Positions 10,581 to 22,100 of a stretch of DNA of 64,000 bases are shown here, piece after piece. The translations under genes were made by a program, and so were the position numbers. Position 1 is the first letter of the stretch. Each line of letters begins with the position of its first letter. Source of the DNA: Seriola aureovittata (Eukaryota; Chordata; Actinopteri; Carangiformes; Carangidae); assembly GCF_021018895.1 (NCBI RefSeq), contig NC_079364.1, positions 16,672,385 through 16,736,384 of the forward strand, read 5' to 3'. Below the pieces are notes generated by a model. That model ran no database searches. It was not told the DNA's origin and saw only the letters and a program-made list of their open reading frames with translations.

Positions 10581-13500
10581 CTCACAAAGGACAAGGACAG
10601 ATCAATATGTCAGTGACAGAATTAACAACTTTCGAGAGTTCTGAAAAAAATAAAAAGCAAGTGTTCACATCAACATTTGCCTGATAGATGATCAAAAACA
10701 TTCTATCTTTTAATTCATCCATGAAATGCAATGTTGAGATGAATCCTCGGGTAAATAAATGAAAATCAAGTTACCAATCGTCCACTGAAATATCAGTGAT
10801 AAAAATTCAAGCAGTTTGGCAAGATCAACTTGACACCATAGGCTAAATCAGATAATCCAAGCAGATTTGTTTGATCAGAGGACAGAGCTGGTTGCAGATG
10901 AGATAATTGTGGTTCTAATTATGCTGTCTGCACCGATCTGTTCAACCCTTTCAAAAAACAACATACAGCAGAAAATATGAGCTTTTCTTTGGGATAAAAA
11001 TGTATTTCTAGCATTTTACTGACCAATCAACAGCACACAAACCTAAAAAAAAACATTAATATGCCTGTAATAACACTGTGCTAAATGTGGGGCAACGCAT
11101 TCATTCACTAATAGTCATTCTGCTTGTTAGTACAAATTAACGCAGCGTGACCCAAGGTCGCTGACTAAAGATTGAAAATAAATACCCATAGGCTGAGTCA
11201 AAAGTAAAGGCTGAGTCAATACTGATGTGTTGTATTGTTGATTCCAGGCAATGTATGAATCAGATTGAATAAAAATGGGATCCCTGAGGGAATAACCACC
11301 ATGAAAAGTGATTCTTGTGTTTATGTCCTGACCGTGGGACAATTCTCTCTATATTTGTGTGCAGCAATAATTGACTAACTGGAAAAAGAGACTCTTTGAG
11401 CAGGTTTCAGTGGGAAAATTTTTACAGCTGTGCAAGGTCTCCCCAAGCAACACTAAATTTCAGCATTGCCAAAATTTGGACTACTTTGTAATAATCAAAC
11501 AAAAAGTTTGTGTCAATGTTAAGACTCCATATGTATTTTCAGAAGGCACATGGGTGATTACACCCTTTGCCAGCCAACAGTGGTGTTAACTTTGACATGG
11601 GTTATAATACAAATGAACTGGTATTTCCAAATTGGCAAAAATAATAATAAAAGTCTCTGTGTCATCAACTGTCAATAAAACTGAAAGCCCCTTTTAATGA
11701 TTATCATAACTGATTAACTGATTACTGATTGCTGCTTTTAAGAAGTTTTGTTGCATGGACTCCTCAGTTACACTGTTATGCTGATGTAAAGTAGATGGCT
11801 TTCTTGCAATATATCATATATCCAACAACAATTCATTTGGGCAAGATATCATATTGTTGTACATCCGGAAACAAGTGTGAAGTGAAATAGGAGGGGTTTG
11901 AAAATGTGGTGTACCTGAATTACAAAGGATTATAGTACACCAAAGATCGATAATAGTTCAGGCTTTATATGGCTAATAATAGTAATTCATTAAAAGATAT
12001 TTAAAAAGATGTAGCCCAATACTGATACAACAGATCATTTTGGACATCCCAATTGTGTATTTTGGGCAACAAACACACACACAGTGTTCATGCAGTTGAA
12101 AAGAGTACATACGATTTCAAAAATATTAAATCTGATCGCTCCTGGATGGAGTTATCAAAGTTTTGTGGATATCTCTATTGCAGATACCAGTGTGTCATTA
12201 ATCACACAGGGTGCTGCATATTTGTGGCGATATTCATTGGTGACAATGTAAAGAAAATGACAGAAGTGTAGGTTGCACTATATGCATGTGGTGATACAAC
12301 CCAAAGCAACAAAGCGACCACACTTCTTGCTATGATGTAATCATAATCATCAAAATCATGGTACTTCTACTTCAGCAACTGATTTAGGAACATATTGTAC
12401 CAGCGCTTTCTATGCAGCCATCTGGAAGTACATGTGATGTAACACAACAAAAGAAAATAAAAACCAATGCTTTGCTAGTAGCATCCACATTGTTTGCTGA
12501 GACTACACAATTAACAAACAACAAGAAACATTAAGAAATTTGGATGTCTTGCTTTCCAGTTCTGCTTTGAAAAATATCTATAAAGGTGGTAAGAGTGTCA
12601 AAATCCATGTGTGATTTTATCTGCATCAAAATAAAACTTAAAAAAAAAAAAAAAAGCATGAATGCCAAACATGGTAAAAACTTGAATATCCAACTACTGC
12701 ACTGAAGATATTTTTAAGACATTTTATTCTTTTGTGGAGGGGCTCAGTTGTTTGCAAATTCAAGACTGGTCTTTTTAAGATACAGGACACAGCTACATTC
12801 ACTTTCCATCTCTCACTGTTTCAGTAAAAATGTAACACAACAACATTCCCAGTAGTGTTGCTGCAGGTAAACTGTAGTGCACTACATTCGATTGCACAGG
12901 TGTGCATGATGTTCCTGTATGTTGCAATGCATTTCATTTGCTAACAAAGTGAAAAAACACATAAAGTAATGACATTGCATTCTTCATTCACAGCTTATTT
13001 CATGATAACAAACTAATTTTCACTTGACTTTGGTGAAATAGGGCTGATGAGATTGATGTTTCCAGGGGGTGCTTTTCTTAAGAATTTTGTGAAACTGTGA
13101 CTTTAGTGAGTCTGCTGTTAATAAGACTTCACAGAATGCTCTTTCTGATTTTATATACAACTAACTGATAAGTGAGTGTACTTCAGATGCCACAGAGAAA
13201 GCTGCGCAATGACATACATGAGGAGAGGGGCCTCAGAGGACAGCCCTTACAGACAAAAATCCCCATACATCAAGGCTGAATAATACAGATTTCTCATGAC
13301 GAAGGTCGAATAAGGATAAGCAATAGATAATACAGCTAAGACCAAATTAAGCGGTCGATACAACTAGTATAAGAAAATATATGGTGTAACAGAAATGGTA
13401 ACAGTGAACCAATTCAAGATGTACGACTGAGCCAGGACTGCTGAGCTGCTGCTAACGATGCCCACTGTGCTTTCTGTCTGTGAAACGACAACCAGCCACT

Positions 13501-13820
13501 ATGATTAGGCCAGCAAAAACAGAGCTTCATAGATTTATTTACCTTGACAGTATCAAGCCTGAAACTGAGGCTAAGCATAGTTTCTACAACGCTTAACAAT
13601 TACAATAAGCTGCTGTCTGTCTGTAGCCCACAAACGCTGCTGGCGTGACTAAGACCAGATAAAACTCGTGTTAATAGAGAAGCACTCAAATATGAACATC
13701 CAATGTTAGAAACTTGTGTTACCATTATTTCGATAAAGAATCAAGAGAAACCAAAGTGGACGGCTAGCCAACTAGCCTGACACATACTCCAGACAGAAGA
13801 CAACAAAAGACAACACGTAC
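10581..13820 (-). other. rnf111: rnf111 5' intron
   Basis: Lies between the probable non-coding first exon and the first coding exon. Apart from a poly(A) run near 12640-12655 I see no repeat family, RNA gene or coding exon; open frames here are short. Additional 5'-UTR exons cannot be excluded. Confidence 0.6.
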
Positions 13821-14160
13821 CTGGGTCTAAGTCCTTTTTTCAAAATGTGTCACCGTCCTTTTTCAAACATGTGAGGTTAAATCCTGTGGGGAAACAATGA
13901 CAAGCGTTGAAAGCGGGCAGTAATCCTAATGTTCACCCTAGCTGCAACTAGACAGGCCTATACAGAAATCGCAGTCCGAGGACGTTAGTGGCTGGGAGTG
14001 TGAAACTGACAACACAGTCCCGAGCTGAGCCGAGAGGCAAAATCGACGGCAACGGGCCCTGGGTAGCTACGAGCTAAGCTAACGTAAAGGCTAGCTGCAC
14101 TTCACTCATCAAATACCCGATTATACTCAGCCATTTTGACTCGCACAGGAATCCTACCGA
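13821..14160 (-). other. rnf111: Probable non-coding first exon and start region of rnf111
   Basis: A strong minus-strand donor, GACCCAG|GTACGTG, lies at 13821/13820 in a CpG-richer stretch. Reading toward it, the leader contains ATG TTT GAA AAA GGA CGG TGA, a six-codon upstream frame. GTCAAAATGGCT at about 14130-14141 resembles a YY1 site. The 5' limit is a guess; no start site can be placed from sequence alone. Confidence 0.45.
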
Positions 14161-14924
14161 CTCTTAAAAAGCACTACGACTTCTCCATCATGTTTATATT
14201 TGACAAGATAGAAATGCCTCACTATTAGCCCTCGACGAAGTTCCCATTCCTGCCTTCCGAGGCATCCGCTGTTGTTTACTCAGCAGGTCGTCTGTTCGCT
14301 GGCTACGGCTCACAGCTACAGTGGTGAAAATAGAGCCATTACTCTCAGCGCCGCACGGGAGCGCTACATCGCTGCCAACGATCAGCTACTTTACGACACT
14401 TTGCGACAGCTTGATTTAAATCCTCTAAAAGCTAAATGTATGGGGAGAAATACTCCATACTCTCTCCTCGTCTTGTTTCAAAGGCTCACAAGACGCGATG
14501 TGTACTTGCAGCTCTGTTGATGATGCAAGTTGATGCATCATTGTTTTGCATGTATCAGGTATCATCTGTAATACCCGATTCCAAATACTAGCACTCCCAC
14601 TAGTGGATGTAGGTTGGACATGTGGAAATGAAAGTAAAGCCCCTGATCCCAAATACAAGTTGCCAGTTGTGGGTGGAAGAAGTGCTCAGATACTTTACTA
14701 AAGGAAACGCACCAGTGTAAAAAATACTGTATTTAAATTAAAGTTTCTGCATTGAAAATCCCACACAAGTAAACTATTATCAGAAGATATACTTTAATTA
14801 TTAAAAGATAATAAAATTATCTACAAAAATATAAAATTAAAAATGTCTATGATTAAAATCTGATTCTCTCATCTCACTTCTGTAGCTGCTTGAGTTGAAA
14901 CTGATTCACATAGCCTATGTAGTC

Positions 14925-15277
14925 CAGCGGTTCCCAGCTAAGGGGTTGGGGCCCTTAAAGGTCAACAGATAAATCTAATGGGTGGTGAGATAATTATTGG
15001 TAGATGAAAGAAGAAAAAATAGATCTGTTGTCAGTTTTTGGGACTTTTCTCTAATCTCTGTTCTTTTGAAATATTGGATCAATTTAACTCTTTGGACCTT
15101 CTTTAAATGAAACCAACAAAGAAATTTACAGAGGAAATCACTCTTTTGTGGAACTACTAGGCTACAAAAGAGTGATTCAACTCATAGATCTGTAAATAGA
15201 TCTGTAAATATGACTGAATTAACCATTGCTTTTCTGTAGGGGGGGGTGTCATAAACCAAACAAGTTGGAAAACTCTG
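14925..15277. mobile_element. hAT-like non-autonomous element
   Basis: The left end CAGCGGTTCCCAGCTA and the reverse complement of the right end (CAGAGTTTTCCAACTT) form a decayed inverted repeat with CAG...CTG termini. The interior (GGGGTTGGGGCCC, CAGATAAATCTAATGGG, GTGGAACTACTAG) resembles a teleost repeat family I know from memory that starts CAGTGGTTCCCAACC. No coding capacity. Confidence 0.7.
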
Positions 15278-16019
15278 GTTTAATCTTTAAAATGTACTGC
15301 ATTTTATAGCATTATCATATGTTTTTTTTTTTATCATATGTAAAATCTTAATCTGAAAATTAACCAGTAACTATAGCCCTAAGGCAAATGGAAGGTATGA
15401 ATCAAATAATCTCTAAATACACCTGACAAATGACACACTGTCATTGAGAAACATAAATAATCCTACCAAGTATAAATTATTCATGTAAGGCATACACCAA
15501 CAATCCCTATCCAGGCTGCAGTGTTGAGATGGAAGAAACGATTATAAATAATTGTAATTATTACAAAATTCATAATTAGATCAAGGATCTAGCTGGAGGG
15601 GATAATGATAATGATGATGAAATCTACAAGAAGATCTCTTCTTGGCTTTCCAAAGTCTGAAAATACACTGAATATATTTGATATGAACGCATTTCGTTTT
15701 TGGCGTGAAGAATTCATAATTACATCATGCTGCAGGGTTGAGTTGAAGGTGATCGGAAGTTAACACTCTTTGCCAAAAAAAAACACTGCTTAACGCACAA
15801 TTAACCCAGCTGTAATTCCCGCTAATTTATGGAATGCACGTGTGAATGAACGAATGGTATTCAAATGCGAAAAGTGATTTGAGATTTTTTTTTCTACGGG
15901 ACACCGATTTGTTTTAATTTATTATTTCATTGGTTCCTCCAGCACGGTATGCGGCGGCGTGGCATTTAGTGACGAAAAATGAAGCAACGAAGAAGAACAC
16001 TGGCCAAACTATCTGAGTA

Positions 16020-16031
16020 TGCGCACGCGCG
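16020..16031 (+). promoter_or_regulatory. NRF1 binding-site consensus in the sltm core promoter/5' UTR
   Basis: TGCGCACGCGCG matches YGCGCAYGCGCR at every position and ends 23 bp before the sltm ATG. NRF1 sites are typical of TATA-less housekeeping promoters. Whether the start site lies above or below it is unknown. Confidence 0.65.
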
Positions 16032-16054
16032 CTGCTCACTAAGCTTGAGGTAAA

Positions 16055-16189
16055 ATGGCGTCGGGTGCCATTTCCACGGAGTCCAAGAAAATATCAGAAT
16101 TAAGAGTTGTTGATCTTAAATCCGAGCTCAAGCGAAGGAATTTGGACACGTCTGGTGTAAAGAGCGTCCTTCTCGCAAGACTGAGACAG
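16055..16189 (+). CDS. sltm: sltm exon 1: most of the SAP domain
   Basis: 45 codons ending ARLRQ|GTAACTT. The start is supported by in-frame TGA at 16046-16048, A at -3 and G at +4. [13 protein letters not shown] is the SAP helix-extended loop-helix signature. Confidence 0.97.
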
Positions 16190-19100
16190 GTAACTTAAAA
16201 ACGAAGCCATTTTGTGCGAGAACGAGTGAATGCGATGCAGGGTTGCTATCGTTAGCTAATGTTGTTACAGGTTTCCTAAAGCTAGTTAAAGTGAACCACC
16301 GACATGACCGCCGGCTCAATTTATCTATATATATGTCAACTTAACTAACCAACACTTCAGGCCAACAGTTGCACATATAACCGTCAGTAAAGAAGTGTGT
16401 ATGAGCTTCTTGGGTGATTACCGGGAGAGAATTATATTGTAACGATAACTGTCGTAATTTAAAATGTAAAGCTAACGTTAATACGAGACGGGCGTTCAAA
16501 ACAGACACAAATGGCCCTGAAAAGACATCGTGTTTTTTTAACCTTTAAAGCTATACGTTATCAAATAAATTAAGCGCTCGCTGTTCGCATTAACGCTACA
16601 AAGTGAATACAGTAGCTGATTGGACGTGATTGGGTTCAGCTGTTGAAATAATATGTAGCACGCTGTTTCGTTAAATGCGTGGTGAACCGTGCACATGATC
16701 ATTTAAGTGATGATTTAAACAGGTGTAGCAGATTTCTGTTCGTTTTTTTCGATTGTACGCGATGAACCTGGTCACATTCAAGTTAAGAATGAAAATGGTC
16801 CATATTATTATTATAATAATTTGTTGTTTTTGAAGGCTCTTGAGGATGAAGGTGGTGATCCAGAAAACTTTCAAATCCAGCTTTCAAGTGAAACACCTCG
16901 AAAAGGCGGAAAGGCGAAAGGTAATTTAGCTTTTAATATCATTGATGAGACAGGGTGGCGAATAAAGTCAGTATTTTTTAATGTTGATTTTTCTTTTCTT
17001 TTTAAATTAACTTCACCTTTCAGGAAAAAAGATGGATTCAGATGCAGACACCACAGCGGAAGATGATTTGTTTTCTAAGGTGATTGTTGCACGCAATTCT
17101 GTTGTTAATGTTGTTTTTTTTATGTCTTCACCTCCTTTGCTTTCCTGCCAAAATGCCTAGATACAAATATAAGAATTTCCCACTGTGATCATCTTAAGCT
17201 ATTGTTGTTTTTGGGTCATCAAGAGGGCCCACACAAACATCTGACAATTTCAGCAAGGGTTCAGATGGTTCCTAGGAAGTCCATCTGAAAAAGTGTGAAA
17301 ACAACTGGATGACAGGAAGCATTTAAGATATTCGACCCTTCTTAACATGCTTAGAAGTATTGTTTAGAGTTCTCACACCTGTAGTACCCTTTTCCTCAGT
17401 TCCATTTAACATAAAAGTCACAATTTTTTGAAAATGATTGAAGAAAAACCCTAGCCTATCTATTTGTCAGCACTTGGTATTAAGCTACATCTTGTACCTG
17501 TACTATTGCATCGAGTCATAAAATAGCATCATATATCTTTTTATACATGAAAACCACTAAAATAATGCAATTAATTATTTCTATAAACATACCCAGAACT
17601 ACCCTTTCTTGCTGTGCTTATTACATTGAACCATTTCTGGGCTAACATCAGTGTTGTCTTTTCTAGGAAACTGAAGAGTACGAATCAGAAAGAGGTATGT
17701 ATGCTGGCACACTAATGACCAATGCTAACCTAAGGTTTCCTTTTTACAGCTAACATCTTGTGATGATTTAGTGGTATTTCATGCCTCTGCTAGCTACTGC
17801 TCTATTTAGGTCACAATACGTTAAAGGGATCAATAAGGGCATGCTTAATGAAGACATTTCTGAAGATGACTCCAGATTTTTTCATAATTGGTACACACAT
17901 GAATCATTGGATGTGGGTTGCCTTGACTATGGTACCCAATTTTCTTGGATTACTCAAAATATATTAAAGAAAAGTTCTGTTTGCATCTTTGGACTTCCAT
18001 GGCCCGTGGCACTCAACTTCCCACATTCCCCATGGAAATGAAGAGTGAAGGGTAACAAACATGATGACATTTTATTATATCCAATGAATCGGAAGACACA
18101 ACAACTTGTAGAACTGGAGGATCATTGCACTTTCCTGTTGACATTTTGATTGACAACACTGGACAGACCAGTGACAAGCGCACTGGGTATGTCTGAATAC
18201 TCCACTCCCTTTACCACAGGAATCAAACACTTGAGTTGTCACAGGTCTTGCCAGATGAGACGGCCTGTGAATGAGGCTGGAATTTGGGTAGTGCAAGGAC
18301 CACTAGACGCCTCAAAACAGTTTGTAAAGGCCTTGTGTCAGGAGGCAGCTGAAAGATAAGAGACCTCAGTCATTGCATACATCCATCAATACTGCATATA
18401 AACCAGCTGACTGCAGCCCCGGCACGATGTGTGCAATGAAGAGATCGGACATACAGCATGGCCTGGGACTGCTAAGGACAGACTGTTACTACCAAAGCAA
18501 CACACTTAACAGTTTTGTACAGTTGATGGGACACATGGACACAGGTTGGCTTTGATGATGAAAGATGATTTTTCAGTGTTCTGAAATCTGCTGATAAGAC
18601 TTTGATGACATGGATTATTGAAGAAATATTGGAAGACATTCAAGATTTCCTAAAACTCAGATGACTTTCCATGGACTGGCCAGCTGGGGATGCATTTTGC
18701 ATAATGCAGAAAACCGAAGGATGAACTGATGAGTCTTTCCTCCTTATTTGAACTTTGCCCAAGATTCCCACCTGGAGAACTGCCACACATTGTAGGAAAC
18801 ATCTGGAATTGCACGTTCAGTGTGAATTGAAAATGAATCGGTACTTTACATGTGTCAAGAAATGAAGAGCACTGAATCACCCTCCATTTTCGGTGAAGAT
18901 TGTGTGTTTTGTGTCTTCCTGTGGTGTCTACGCCCTCGATGACCATTAACACTAAATATGCTTTCTATTCTACTTTTTAGGTCAAGTAACATGTGAATGT
19001 TAAAAGTTGTGTTTTGCCATGTTTATCCTTATTAAATCCCTCAGATGTAACTGATACAGATGATGGTACTCGTGAAAATTCTAAGCCTGCACCCAGTGAG

Positions 19101-22100
19101 GACAGCCTCGCTCAGCCTGAGGCTGAGGCCCTGGCTGAGGCTGAACCAGAGTCAGAAGCTGTGGCGGCTGAGGCTGATTCAGAGCCTGAGCCAGAGGGCG
19201 ATGCGGAGGCTGAGCCAGAGGTCGATGCCGATGCTGACCCAGAGGTGGATGAGGACGCTGACCCAGAGGTGGATGGGGAGGCTGAGCCAGAGGCGGAGGC
19301 CGAACTGGCTGAGATGGACGCCGAAGCCATGAATTCCTCTAAAGAAGCTGAGGACGATCACCTATCCGTCTCAATCCCAAATGAAGATGCCATCACCCTA
19401 GATGTTGATGGTGATGATCTCCTGGAAACAGGTAAACATGTGAAACTTCCAGATCCAGATGCCGAGAAGGGCACTGATGAGCCAGAGGCCTCTGCTGAGA
19501 CGGGCCCAGATGATGACTTGAAGGAGCAAGAGACAGAGGGCCACAAAGGTGGTAAGAAAGATGATGGATCCAGGTGTGAGCCCATGAAGAAAGACAGCAG
19601 AGACTCCTTGAAGAAAGCTGAAACGGGAGATAAAGAAAAGGATTCTGGGAAGAAAGGCCCCTCCACTACTGGGGCATCAGGTCAAGCAAAGAGGTTTGTC
19701 TTTCTATGTCAGTTCTTTGATACTACTACCAAGTCCAGCTCACTAAGAACGCAACATTGTGGGTAGCCTCAAGATTTTTTTTTTTTTTTTTTTTTGCCAT
19801 AAGGGAAATGTTCACTGATGTACCTAATCCTGCCATTTACTACTTTGATTTATTTTTCTGAAGTTGGTTAAATTGTGGCATTAACCAGGAGCTGAGAAAA
19901 CGCCTCTTATTTTGTTACTTTGACCTTTCCAGCAGTTTTAAAGCCTTTTCCAGTTTCCACACAAGGCATTGTAAAAGAGCATTAGTCCCCGTGATGGCAG
20001 TTTTTTTTTTTTTTCTTTTTGGTCAAATGATTCGCTGTGAAGTTGAACAAACCTCCGAAGATTTCATTGGTCCAGGGATTAAATTGGCTGACAACCTGAC
20101 CCATCTCACCACTGGAAAAGCAATGAAGCCTTTGAGACATTGGTTCAGATCCACGCCTTTCCTACAGGATTTTTTTTCCTGAAAAGTACAAAATATGTTT
20201 TTTTGTTCCACTAGATGTATGCCTATCACTTTACACCAGGGTTGTATTTAATATGACTCATTTTCATCTGTTTGTTGTTGCAACATTTGCTTCATAGCTC
20301 TTCAAGAGACAGAGATGGGAAAGCTGCAAAAGATGAAAAGGGTAAGACACTGTCCGAATGTTGTTAGATAAAAACCCAGGGAAGCACTTTTGACAACTTG
20401 TAACAATTTTTTTTTTTATTGCTCAATGTGATTGCTGAATGTGTTTTGGAAACATCTTTATCAGGAGTTGTCAGCAGCAACAGCAGCTCTTCTCGTAACA
20501 TATGGGTGAGTGGCCTGTCCTCAAACACCAAAGCCGCTGATCTAAAGAACCTGTTCGGCAAATATGGAAAGGTAAATAACAAGATATTTTTTTGCAATTA
20601 GTCATTGCTTATTTTGAACATGTTTGAAAATATCATTTATTTTATCAAAATCAAAAAACGTTAAAATAAAATTCGTTGCCAACAGGTTTTAAGCGCCAAG
20701 GTGGTTACAAATGCTCGCAGTCCTGGTTCAAAATGTTACGGCTTGGTGACTATGTCTTCGAGTACAGAAGTGACTCGGTGTGTCTCCCATCTTGACTGTA
20801 CAGAGCTCCATGGACAGCAGATCTATGTTGAAAGGGTAAGTTAAGAAGCGGATGAAATTGTTTTCTTAGAGACTTAGATCGGTCTAATATTAACCTCCTG
20901 TGTTTATAGAACATTTTTGGACCTGTGAACCATTTATATTTGACTGATGCTGTTTTTCAGGCCAAAAACGATCCATTCAAAAAAGAGCCTTCAAAGAAAG
21001 AAGCAGAGGACAAAGCAACGTCCAGTAAATCAAGTGACAAACGCAGTTCCACAGGGCTAAAATGGACTAACAAGTGAGTGACAGAAATTCGGTTGAAGAG
21101 TAAAACATTTTTGGATTGAAAGCATATTTAACAGTTGGTTCTCCTCACAAACAGAGCACAGCCATGTTACAAAAAAGAAGACAAGAAATCAGATAAACTT
21201 TCAGAAAAGGACAAAGATTTATCCAAGAAACCAGAGGTCAAAAGTGGGAAATCTGAGTCTGTTTCATCTAACTTGGGACAAGATTCTTTGAAGAAGGATG
21301 ACAGAAAGCATGGGCGTAAGTTTTATCCCTCTTCCAATCACTAATTTAGAGAATCCAATTCAGTTAATCAGTGGGCATATGTCTGTTCTCACTGATTATT
21401 ATTTTCTTCTTCTCTAGGGACAAAAAGCCCAGGCAAGATGATGATGTTCGATCACGGTAAAGGAGAGTCTAATTTTGGTAAAATGCGACCTTTCAGAAGG
21501 GGGCGATATTTTGATAGAGTATGACCTTTTTTATTTGTATTTGATTTAATTATATTTTAAAGGATATTTTAAATTTGCCATCAGAAGATGTTGAATAAGA
21601 TTCTGTTTGAAACTTTTTTCAGCCCTCTGTCAACATGAATATTCAAAGGCGGCCAAAATGGTTGATTCCTCCTGAAGAGGTATAAAACGCTTGATACTAT
21701 TGGCATATGACTTTGTACTTTGATGTTTCACTTATGAGCTTTGTTTTAAACTTCAACTTGTATTTTCCCCTCCCAGTTAGAGATGATGAAGGACAAACAG
21801 CGACCTTTTATCAACAAGGGGGACGACAAAGACATTCTGCCCTTTGAGAAGATGAAGGAGCAGAGGATGCGTGAACGAATGGCTCGTCTAGAGCGTGTCC
21901 GTAGAGCCGTGGAGTTGCGCAGGTATCCTGGAACAGAGCATCGTTCACACACATTTTGTAGATTTATAATCAAGGCATGCTTGTATTGCTATTTATTCTT
22001 CTAAGACAAGGGATGTTTTCTTTTTCAGGCGCCGTGAAATTGCCGAACAAGAACGACGCGAGCGTGAGCGTGTCCGTCTGTTGCGGGAGCGTGAAGAACG

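Larger units (their letters stand above)
14161..16054. promoter_or_regulatory. Divergent promoter region between rnf111 and sltm
   Basis: 1.9 kb separates the two divergent genes. Near sltm there is an E-box CACGTG (15837-15842), a perfect NRF1 consensus (16020-16031) and a YY1-like AAAATGGCG over the sltm start codon; none has a TATA box at a convincing spacing. The middle carries a hAT-like repeat (14925-15277). An 82-codon plus-strand frame at 14272-14520 is unexplained. Confidence 0.6.

Noticed and set aside
9709..10644. Plus-strand frames opposite the rnf111 coding exon
   Set aside because: Shadows; the minus-strand frame matches Arkadia throughout.
18554..18600. C/D snoRNA-like boxes (TGATGATGA then CTGA) in sltm intron 4
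   Set aside because: The box spacing is short and the flanks make only about three terminal stem pairs.
19112..19330. Ser/Ala repeat frame antisense to sltm exon 5
   Set aside because: Mirror image of the acidic coding repeat; no independent support.
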